Shown one piece after another: positions 1 to 5,270 of a stretch of 5,705 nt of DNA. Each line of letters begins with the position of its first letter. Positions within the stretch are counted from its first letter, which is position 1. Origin of the DNA: Anaerolineae bacterium (GTDB lineage Bacteria > Chloroflexota > Anaerolineae > Aggregatilineales > Aggregatilineaceae); NCBI GenBank assembly GCA_016929355.1, contig JAFGJA010000288.1:1-5705 (forward strand), written 5' to 3'. The notes under the pieces are model-generated. The model was given only the letters and a program-made list of their open reading frames with translations. It did not search any database and was not told where the DNA came from. The translations under genes were made by a program, and so were the position numbers.

Positions 1-5
1 GGATT

Positions 6-12
6 CTCCTTT
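6..12 (-). promoter_or_regulatory. Ribosome binding site of a divergent gene lying just left of the window
   Basis: Read on the minus strand these bases are AAAGGAG, a near-perfect Shine-Dalgarno sequence, followed by AATCC before the window ends. A start codon one to a few bases beyond the edge would have normal spacing. This implies a gene transcribed leftward and divergently from the gene at 121, so the 120-base gap would hold both leaders. No coding sequence of that gene is visible. On the same strand TTGAAA (plus-strand 52-57) resembles a -35 box, but no good -10 box follows it, so I do not call a promoter. Confidence 0.4.
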
Positions 13-57
13 CGGTTTTCGCAAACAAAAAGGTATCCCAATGTCCCCATTTTTCAA

Positions 58-78
58 ACCGCACTCATCCGTTGCGGT
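58..78. repeat. Small inverted repeat in the leader of the subunit A gene
   Basis: ACCGCA (58-63) and TGCGGT (73-78) are a perfect 6-base inverted repeat with a 9-base spacer, in the gap between the presumed divergent gene and the gene at 121. It could be an operator half-site pair or a small hairpin. A repeat this short also arises by chance, and no run of T follows, so it is not a terminator. No convincing -35/-10 pair was found for the gene at 121. Confidence 0.2.
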
Positions 79-120
79 CTACTGAATGTGTGATGCCGTG
101 TGTTTTGAAAGCTGCCGTTC

Positions 121-924
121 ATGATTCGTCGCTCTGCTGATTTACGCATCTCCTTAACCGAAGCCGCTTCGATGGTGCAGTCCGGTCAGATGATCGGATT
201 TGGCGGCAATATGCTTTACCGTCGCCCGGTTGCGTTTGTGGTCGAACTCCTCCGTCGTGCAGATCGTCCGACTGATCTAACCCTGGTCAGTTTTACCGCC
301 GGGTATGAATCCGATTTGCTGGTGGGGGCGGGCTGCATCAGCCATACGCGAACCTGTTATTTCGGTTTAGAGGCGTTCGGTTTCGCGCCGATGTTCACCA
401 AAGCCGCGCAGCAAGGCACGATCACCATCATTGAAGAAACAGAAGCCAGCATCGCCCTTGGCATCCGTGCGGCGCTAGGTGGCGTTAGTTTTTTACCGTC
501 ACATGCCTGGATCGGCACTGATCTGCTCAGGCTCCGACCCGATGTGAAAACCATCACCGACCCATATACCGGAGAAACGTTAGTGGCGTTCCCGGCAATT
601 ACGTGTGATGTCGCCGTGATTCATGCGCTGGTCGCAGATAAGCGTGGCAATGTGCGGCTGAACAAAAATATGGGTATTGATCCCGAACTGGCCGCTTCCG
701 CCAACCAGGTGATTGTCACTGCCGAAGAGGTGGTCGAGGCGCTAACCGATGATATAGCGCTGCCAGGGGCATTTGTGAATGCCGTGGTGCAGACTCCGCG
801 CGGCGCGTGGCCGACTTCCTGTTATCCTCACTATCCCATCGGCGGCGGTGAACTGCTGCGGTATAGTGATGCCTGCGCCAACGATCAGTTTGCGGCGTAT
901 CTCAGCGCTGTCACCGCGCCCTGA
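121..924 (+). CDS. CoA-transferase family I subunit A (GctA/IpdA-like)
   Basis: A 267-residue protein with the fold of the alpha subunit of family I CoA-transferases, the group that includes glutaconate CoA-transferase GctA and the steroid-ring hydrolase subunit IpdA. Visible family features are the N-terminal glycine segment near residues 25-30 (IGFGGN), 'RRPVAFV' (34-40), the 'FLP..AWIGTDLL' stretch (124-135), 'TDPYTGE' (146-152), 'VIHALVADKRGNV' (166-178), 'VIVTAEEVVE' (197-206) and 'PGAFVNAVV' (215-223). Glu108, in EETEAS (105-110), falls at the position of the catalytic Glu of IpdA when aligned from memory. The protein ends soon after the core and lacks the C-terminal extension of GctA. 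The ATG at 121 fits the family's N-terminus, but the upstream ribosome site is weak (GAAAG, 107-111). The likely partner, subunit B, lies 2.4 kb downstream instead of adjacent. The fold is secure; the substrate and whether it transfers CoA are unknown. Confidence 0.85.
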   Translation: MIRRSADLRISLTEAASMVQSGQMIGFGGNMLYRRPVAFVVELLRRADRPTDLTLVSFTAGYESDLLVGAGCISHTRTCYFGLEAFGFAPMFTKAAQQGTITIIEETEASIALGIRAALGGVSFLPSHAWIGTDLLRLRPDVKTITDPYTGETLVAFPAITCDVAVIHALVADKRGNVRLNKNMGIDPELAASANQVIVTAEEVVEALTDDIALPGAFVNAVVQTPRGAWPTSCYPHYPIGGGELLRYSDACANDQFAAYLSAVTAP

Positions 925-1003
925 TTTATACACTGCGTTACGCCCGCTTAATGCTCTCATCAAGTTTTTATCTCGCGGATGTCTCATTTAGGTGAAGATG
1001 GCG

Positions 1004-1036
1004 TATAATCGAAATATTGCGTCTGTAGTATTGGAG
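1004..1036 (+). promoter_or_regulatory. Likely promoter -10 box and ribosome binding site of the S41 protease gene
   Basis: TATAAT at 1004-1009 is a perfect sigma-70-type -10 hexamer, 35 bases before the start codon. The expected -35 position (981-986, GTCTCA) matches the consensus poorly and there is no extended -10 TGn, so the promoter may be weak or activator-dependent. GGAG at 1033-1036 is the ribosome binding site, 8 bases before the ATG at 1045. The 120-base gap after the subunit A gene holds no clear terminator hairpin. Confidence 0.5.
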
Positions 1037-1044
1037 CTATTCTC

Positions 1045-2445
1045 ATGATCTCTCGGAAATTTCTGTCTGCCAGTCTAACGCTGGCATTGGTGTTTATGGT
1101 AGCGGTGAGCGGTGTGGCGTTCTTCACTGCGCCGGTTGGCACAGTCGATGCCCAGAGCGCCCAACCAGAAGATACCGTCGAACTCTTCCAACCCTTCTGG
1201 CAAGCCTGGGATTTGCTGCATGTCAATTACGTTGATCCCCTGGATGATCCCGTGCTGGCGGAAGGGGCATTGGTGGGCTTGCTGAAAGCGGTGGATCAAC
1301 CCTTATTTGATTTCCCTGTGCCGGAAATTGATCCCACGGCAGAGGATACGGATACGCTTTTCGCGCCGTTCTGGGAAACCTGGGCGCTGCTGCACGAAAC
1401 ATTTCCTGATTCGCTGGATGATGACGAACTTATGCAAACCGCTTTGAGTGATATGATCGAAACGATTGGCGATCCGCATACGGATTATTTCGACCCTGAT
1501 GCCTTCGAACTCATCAATGAAGGGGTGAGCGGTGAATATGAGGGTATTGGCGCGGTAGTGCAGCAGGACGAAACAACGGGCGGTCTTGAGCTGATCTCAA
1601 TCTTCGAGGGTTCCCCGGCGGAAGCGGCGGGTTTGCGCCCCGGTGATCAGATCGTGTCCGTGGAAGGCGAGGCTGTGACGACCCTCTCGCAGAGTGAGAT
1701 CATCGCCCTGGTGCGTGGTCCGGCGGGAACCGTGGTGCGATTGGGCGTGATGCGCCCCGGTGAAGCGGAAACGCTCACTTTCGACGTGGTACGGGATCGG
1801 ATCAATACGCCCAGCGTGACGAGCGAATTGCTTGAGGATAACATCGGCTATGTGCGCCTCAGCCGGTTTGACGCCAACACGAATAGCGAAATGCGCGCGC
1901 ATTTGGAGGCATTGGATGCTAATAATCTGACCGGGCTGGTGCTGGATATGCGCGGCAACCCCGGCGGCTATAAATTCACCTCGATTGAAGTTGCCAGCGC
2001 GTTTATCCCGTCGGGCACGATCATGATCGAGCGTGGGCCGGGTTTTGAAACGCCCAGTTTGGCGCTCGGTAACGCAATTGCGCCGGATGTGCCGATGGTC
2101 ATCCTGGTGGATCAGGGCAGCGCCAGCGCGTCCGAATTGGTTTCTGGCGCGTTTCAGGATAACGAACGCGCGATCATTGTCGGAATGCCAACCTTTGGTA
2201 AAGGGTCAGTCCAGATTTGGCCGACGCTGGTCAATGGTGGTGGATTGCGGATCACCATCTCGCGCTGGTTTACACCGAACGGCAATTCGGTGGAACCTGG
2301 CGGGATCATCCCGGATGTTGAAGTGGACTATTCGCCGGAAGAGATCAGCGGCGATCCTGACAATCAGCTAACGGCGGCGGTGCAAATTTTGCTGGGCACT
2401 TACGAGAGCGCTGAGGCGGAACTGGTTGGAACCGACTCCCAATAA
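1045..2445 (+). CDS. Exported S41-family C-terminal processing protease with PDZ domain
   Basis: A 466-residue serine protease of the CtpA/Prc (tail-specific protease) family, expected outside the cytoplasmic membrane, where such enzymes trim or degrade protein C-termini. Residues 1-36 form a signal peptide: basic start (ISRK), hydrophobic core 8-28, plausible cleavage after VDA (34-36), no lipobox cysteine. Two related helical segments follow (46-83 and 104-141), then the family motif GDPHTDYF (142-149). A PDZ domain covers about 164-253, including 'GSPAEAAGLRPGD' (189-201). The catalytic domain has 'DMRGNPGG' (301-308), nucleophile Ser361 in GSASASE (358-364), and Lys386 in TFGKGSVQ (383-390). 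The Ser-Lys distance of 25 equals that of E. coli Prc and plant D1 protease, and Gln390 fits the third active-site residue. The set is intact, so the enzyme should be active. ATG 1045 is supported by its ribosome site. Its neighbour is another peptidase; the substrate is unknown. Confidence 0.93.
   Translation: MISRKFLSASLTLALVFMVAVSGVAFFTAPVGTVDAQSAQPEDTVELFQPFWQAWDLLHVNYVDPLDDPVLAEGALVGLLKAVDQPLFDFPVPEIDPTAEDTDTLFAPFWETWALLHETFPDSLDDDELMQTALSDMIETIGDPHTDYFDPDAFELINEGVSGEYEGIGAVVQQDETTGGLELISIFEGSPAEAAGLRPGDQIVSVEGEAVTTLSQSEIIALVRGPAGTVVRLGVMRPGEAETLTFDVVRDRINTPSVTSELLEDNIGYVRLSRFDANTNSEMRAHLEALDANNLTGLVLDMRGNPGGYKFTSIEVASAFIPSGTIMIERGPGFETPSLALGNAIAPDVPMVILVDQGSASASELVSGAFQDNERAIIVGMPTFGKGSVQIWPTLVNGGGLRITISRWFTPNGNSVEPGGIIPDVEVDYSPEEISGDPDNQLTAAVQILLGTYESAEAELVGTDSQ
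1180..1467 (+). repeat. Tandem duplication of an N-terminal segment inside the S41 protease
   Basis: Codons 46-83 (1180-1293) and 104-141 (1354-1467) encode two copies of one helical segment, offset by 58 residues. Both read 'LFxPFWxxWxLLH', then 'DxLDD', then 'AL'. Aligned without gaps they share 16 of 38 residues. The second copy continues into the conserved GDPHTDYF motif and is therefore the canonical one. The first is followed by an acidic, proline-containing linker (about 84-103). The DNA copies have diverged strongly, so the duplication is old. Confidence 0.8.
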
Positions 2446-2485
2446 TTGGGGGATTAGCACGGTTTTTATCCGTATCTTATGCGCT

Positions 2486-2520
2486 TCTAACTGAGTGCGT
2501 GTATAGTATATTCAGTTGGG
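2486..2520 (+). promoter_or_regulatory. Possible -10 boxes framed by an inverted repeat, upstream of the zinc peptidase
   Basis: AACTGA (2489-2494) and TCAGTT (2512-2517) form a perfect inverted repeat that extends to about 12 pairs if G-T pairs are allowed. Between them lie two overlapping -10-like hexamers, TATAGT (2502-2507) and TATATT (2507-2512), each 5 of 6 to consensus. No good -35 box is visible at the right distance. The arrangement would suit an operator overlapping a promoter. If transcription starts further upstream, it would instead be an RNA hairpin. Both readings are inference. Confidence 0.3.
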
Positions 2521-2526
2521 GCATGT

Positions 2527-2557
2527 CACTACGGTAAGTTGTAGTGCAGCTTGTAGT
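2527..2557 (+). promoter_or_regulatory. Leader with two alternative stem-loops before the zinc peptidase
   Basis: CACTAC (2527-2532) pairs perfectly with GTAGTG (2541-2546) across an 8-base loop. TTGTAGT occurs twice (2539-2545 and 2551-2557), so the left arm could instead pair, for 5 bases, with GTAGT at 2553-2557, closer to the ribosome site. The two structures exclude each other. This may be a simple leader structure or chance; no known riboswitch is recognised. Confidence 0.25.
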
Positions 2558-2566
2558 TACTCAGGC

Positions 2567-2573
2567 AAGGAGG
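2567..2573 (+). promoter_or_regulatory. Strong ribosome binding site that fixes the zinc peptidase start
   Basis: AAGGAGG is a full Shine-Dalgarno match lying 7 bases before the ATG at 2581. An in-frame TTG at 2575 would sit only one base after it and is not a plausible start, so the ATG is chosen. Confidence 0.85.
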
Positions 2574-2580
2574 ATTGGCG

Positions 2581-3276
2581 ATGTTTTTCGATTCGTCGTA
2601 TTTGCTGTATGTTTTTCTGCCCACCCTGATCATCACCGGGTTGGCGCAGATGTGGGTGCGCAATGCGTACAATAAATGGAGCCAGATCGGAAACAGCAGC
2701 CGCGTTAACGGCATGGATACAGCGCGCGCACTCATGAGTCGCGGTGGTATTCAGCCCGTGAGTCTGGAAGTTGTGCAAGGTCAGATGTCCGATCACTTTG
2801 ATCCGCGCTCGGAAACGGTGCGTCTATCACCGGGCGTCGCGCAGCAGCCTTCTGTCGCAGCGATGGCGATTGCCGCGCACGAATTTGGTCATGTGCAGCA
2901 GCACCAGGAAAACAGCCCCTTGATGGCAATGCGGACCCTGTTGGTTCCCGCCGCGACCATTGGCCCACAGATCGGGCTTGTGCTGATCTTGCTGGGCTTG
3001 TTTGTAAGTGCGTTATCTGGTCTGGCAGTGATCGGCTTGATCCTGTTTGCCGGGACGACGGTCTTCACCTTTGTCACGCTGCCGGTTGAATTGGACGCCA
3101 GCCGCCGCGCCATGAAATTGTTGGATGCGACGGGATTGATCCAGTCAGAGCAAGATCGCCAGGGCGCGCACGCGGTCCTTCGCGCAGCAGCGTTCACCTA
3201 TGTAGCGGCAGTGGCTACTTCGCTCCTGACGCTGCTCTACTATGCGTCGTTGGTCTTCGGTGGTCGCCGCGACTAA
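2581..3276 (+). CDS. YugP-like membrane zinc metallopeptidase
   Basis: A 231-residue integral membrane protein of the YugP / neutral zinc metallopeptidase family. The zinc-binding motif HEFGH is at 100-104, where many relatives have HEAGH. It is preceded by the family phrase DHFDPRSETVRLSP (71-84), and LPVELDASRRA (167-177) holds Glu170, the probable third zinc ligand. Hydrophobic segments near 8-26, 117-140, 143-168 and 203-225 give about four membrane passes, with the HEFGH region between the first two. Length is normal and all expected catalytic residues are present. The biological substrate of this family is poorly defined; a role in membrane protein turnover is inference. The stop codon is 15 bases before the next gene, so the two are probably co-transcribed, and a second peptidase gene lies just upstream. 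Confidence 0.9.
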   Translation: MFFDSSYLLYVFLPTLIITGLAQMWVRNAYNKWSQIGNSSRVNGMDTARALMSRGGIQPVSLEVVQGQMSDHFDPRSETVRLSPGVAQQPSVAAMAIAAHEFGHVQQHQENSPLMAMRTLLVPAATIGPQIGLVLILLGLFVSALSGLAVIGLILFAGTTVFTFVTLPVELDASRRAMKLLDATGLIQSEQDRQGAHAVLRAAAFTYVAAVATSLLTLLYYASLVFGGRRD

Positions 3277-3291
3277 ACGGAATATACCAGG

Positions 3292-4137
3292 TTGACAACA
3301 CATACACCATCCTCACCACCCGCCAGTGATTACACGATTGATGAATTGATCGCGGTTTGTATTGCGCGGCAAGTGCAGGATGGTGACGTGTTGGCGCAAG
3401 GACTCGCCACGCCGCTTGTCGCCGCCGGGTATATTCTGGCGCAGCGCACCCATGCCCCCAATGCCTTTTTTGCGTCAGCCATCGGGCAAGGCATGGTCCA
3501 TGACTGGTCGCCACTCGGCGTCGCTCGTGCCGAAGAATTATGGGTCGGCAAGGCGTTCGCGTCGGCCAGTTTTGTCACCCTGGTCGCGGATGTGCTGCAT
3601 ACGCTGCAACCCAAAGAATTTTTCCGTCCCGCTCAGGTTGATCCTGCCGGTAATTTCAACAATATCGCTATCGGTCAAGATTACCACCACCCGCGCCTGC
3701 GGCTGCCGGGTACGGCTGGCATCCCTGATGTATCGGTCTATTCTGATCAAATGTATATCTACGTGCCGCGTCATTCCCGCGCGATTTTTGTCCCTGAATT
3801 GGATTGGTGCAGTGGCCTGGGCCATGGTCCCACCCGGCAGATGGGCAGCGGCCCGCGCTACCTGATCAGCGATCTGGGCCAGTTCGATTGGGCCAATGGC
3901 CGGATGCGTTTAACCTCCTATCACCATGACGTGGCGATCAAGCGGATTCAAGCCAAAACCGGCTTTGATCTCGATCTTGCGCCGGATGTTCACGAAACCC
4001 CACCCCCCTCCGCCGAAGAAGTACGGTTGCTGCGTGAAGAAATTGATCCCCTCGGTGTGCGCCGGTTGGAAACGCTGGCCGGGGCTGCACGCCGCGATCT
4101 ACTTCGTAATATTCTGCACCATGAAGGCGTTTTATAG
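3292..4137 (+). CDS. CoA-transferase family I subunit B (GctB/IpdB-like), catalytic Glu absent
   Basis: A 281-residue protein with the beta-subunit fold of family I CoA-transferases. It shows YTIDELIAV (14-22), THAPNA (53-58), 'AQVDPAGNFNN' (114-124), 'RLRLPGTAGIPDVS' (135-148), SGLGHG (174-179), 'LGQFDW' (195-200), GFDLDL (224-229) and 'LREEIDP' (247-253). In glutaconate CoA-transferase the thioester-forming residue is Glu54, in the sequence VESG. The same column here is Ala63, with a short insertion after it. The lost Glu and the SGLGHG and LGQFDW features recall IpdB, half of a CoA-thioester hydrolase that opens a steroid ring. That reading rests on remembered sequences, and the substrate is open. 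The TTG at 3292 is the only start codon between the preceding in-frame stop (3274) and the family's conserved N-terminus; GGA at 3279-3281 is a weak ribosome site. It lies 15 bases after the zinc peptidase gene, 2.4 kb from its presumed partner. Confidence 0.85.
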   Translation: MTTHTPSSPPASDYTIDELIAVCIARQVQDGDVLAQGLATPLVAAGYILAQRTHAPNAFFASAIGQGMVHDWSPLGVARAEELWVGKAFASASFVTLVADVLHTLQPKEFFRPAQVDPAGNFNNIAIGQDYHHPRLRLPGTAGIPDVSVYSDQMYIYVPRHSRAIFVPELDWCSGLGHGPTRQMGSGPRYLISDLGQFDWANGRMRLTSYHHDVAIKRIQAKTGFDLDLAPDVHETPPPSAEEVRLLREEIDPLGVRRLETLAGAARRDLLRNILHHEGVL

Positions 4138-4159
4138 ATAGCGTTGTTGGGGTAAACTA

Positions 4160-4185
4160 CGGCGCATAGTTATCTTTATGCGTTG
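4160..4185 (+). other. Hairpin between subunit B and the homoserine dehydrogenase gene
   Basis: CGCATA (4163-4168) and TATGCG (4177-4182) pair perfectly, and flanking G-T and C-G pairs extend the stem to about 10 pairs around a 6-base loop (4170-4175). No run of T follows, so it is not a standard intrinsic terminator. It may slow or partly end transcription, or shape the leader of the next gene. A weak -10-like TAAACT lies at 4153-4158, without a matching -35 box. Confidence 0.3.
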
Positions 4186-4217
4186 GCTTCATCCACGCAC
4201 TTAAACGGAAAAACCCT

Positions 4218-5270
4218 ATGCATATCAAACTCGCCTTACTTGGTTTTGGTAATGTCCACCGCGCGTTGGCGCGCTTACTGTTACGAAAAACGGATGTTTT
4301 GCGCGATGAATACAATCTCACGATCAGTGTGACTGGGATTGCGACTCACTCGCGTGGTTTTGCCATTGATCCGGCTGGCCTGGATTTAGTGCGCGCGCTG
4401 GAACTGGTCGAAGCGGGGCAAAAACTCGATGCGCTGCACCAGGGGGAGCCGGTGCGCGATACGCTCGCCTTGATCGCCGCCTGCCCCGCCGATCTGGTGA
4501 TGGAAGCGACATGGCTCGATCCGCGCTCCGGCCAACCCGCCATTGATTATGTCCGCGCGGCGCTGCAAGCAGGGCGGCATGTGGTCACGGCGAACAAAGG
4601 CCCGGTAGCCTATGCGTATCGGGATTTGTTGGCGCTGGCGAAAGCGCAAGATCGAGGCTTCTTCTTCGAGAGTACGGTCATGGATGGCGCGCCCGTCCTG
4701 GGGATCGGGCGGGAAGCCTTGCTTGCTACCGACGTAAAACGGATTCGTGGTATCCTGAACAGTACTACCAATTATGTCCTGACTTGCCTGGAGCGCGGCA
4801 TTGATTTTGAAGATGCGATCATTCAGGCGCAGGAAATCGGCGTGGCGGAAGCGGACCCGGCGACTGATCTCGAAGGGTGGGACTCAGCCGTAAAAATTAC
4901 CGTGCTCGCTAACGTGATCATGGGCGCAGATTTACGCCCCTCGGATGTGGATCGGACCGGGATCATGGCAACCTCGGTGCAGGAAGCGCAGGCCGCCGTG
5001 CAAGCGGGTGAGCGGATCAAGTTGGTGTGCGAGGCGGTGCGCGATGACGCTACCGGGATGGTGCGGGCCAGCGTGCGCCCCATGCGGCTGCCATTTGCTG
5101 ATCCGTTGAGTCAGGTGCAGCAGACCAGCAGCGCCGTGACTTTTGAAACAGATACGCTGCATCATTTGACGCTGGTGGAAGGGGATACCGATCCAACAAC
5201 GACTGCTTACGGGATGTTAGTGGATATGATCAATATTTTACGAGGCCGCTATCGTTATGAATCGTTCTGA
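4218..5270 (+). CDS. hom: Homoserine dehydrogenase, short form without ACT domain
   Basis: This enzyme reduces L-aspartate 4-semialdehyde to L-homoserine with NAD(P)H, the branch point to threonine and methionine, in the cytoplasm. The N-terminal Rossmann domain begins LALLGFGNVHRAL (5-17), and 'SRGFAIDPAGLDL' (45-57) follows the second strand. TANKGP (124-129) holds Lys127. ESTVMDGAPVLG (151-162), NSTTNYVLT (181-189) and 'AEADPATDLEGWDSAVK' (210-226) mark the catalytic domain. Glu211, Asp222 and Lys226 match yeast Glu208, Asp219 and Lys223 in spacing. At 350 residues it ends after the catalytic and dimerisation region and lacks the C-terminal ACT domain found in longer bacterial forms, so threonine feedback through that domain is not expected. 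The third glycine of the nucleotide-binding loop is replaced by His14. GGA at 4207-4209 lies 8 bases before the ATG. The last 14 bases overlap the next gene. Confidence 0.92.
   Translation: MHIKLALLGFGNVHRALARLLLRKTDVLRDEYNLTISVTGIATHSRGFAIDPAGLDLVRALELVEAGQKLDALHQGEPVRDTLALIAACPADLVMEATWLDPRSGQPAIDYVRAALQAGRHVVTANKGPVAYAYRDLLALAKAQDRGFFFESTVMDGAPVLGIGREALLATDVKRIRGILNSTTNYVLTCLERGIDFEDAIIQAQEIGVAEADPATDLEGWDSAVKITVLANVIMGADLRPSDVDRTGIMATSVQEAQAAVQAGERIKLVCEAVRDDATGMVRASVRPMRLPFADPLSQVQQTSSAVTFETDTLHHLTLVEGDTDPTTTAYGMLVDMINILRGRYRYESF

Noticed and set aside
2033..2371. A 112-codon plus-strand frame inside the S41 protease gene
   Set aside because: It overlaps the catalytic Ser and Lys region of the intact protease in another frame and is Arg/Trp-rich, as expected for a shadow.
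2438..2450. CCCAAT-A-ATTGGG inverted repeat over the S41 stop codon, with TTTTT at 2463-2467, as an intrinsic terminator
   Set aside because: The repeat centre leaves no room for a loop. Opening it leaves only about four or five pairs, and the T run is 12 bases away. It is too weak to call.
3362..3865. A 167-codon plus-strand frame inside subunit B
   Set aside because: It is a frame-shifted shadow of the conserved CoA-transferase-like gene. Its Arg/Cys/Ser-rich product shows no family features.
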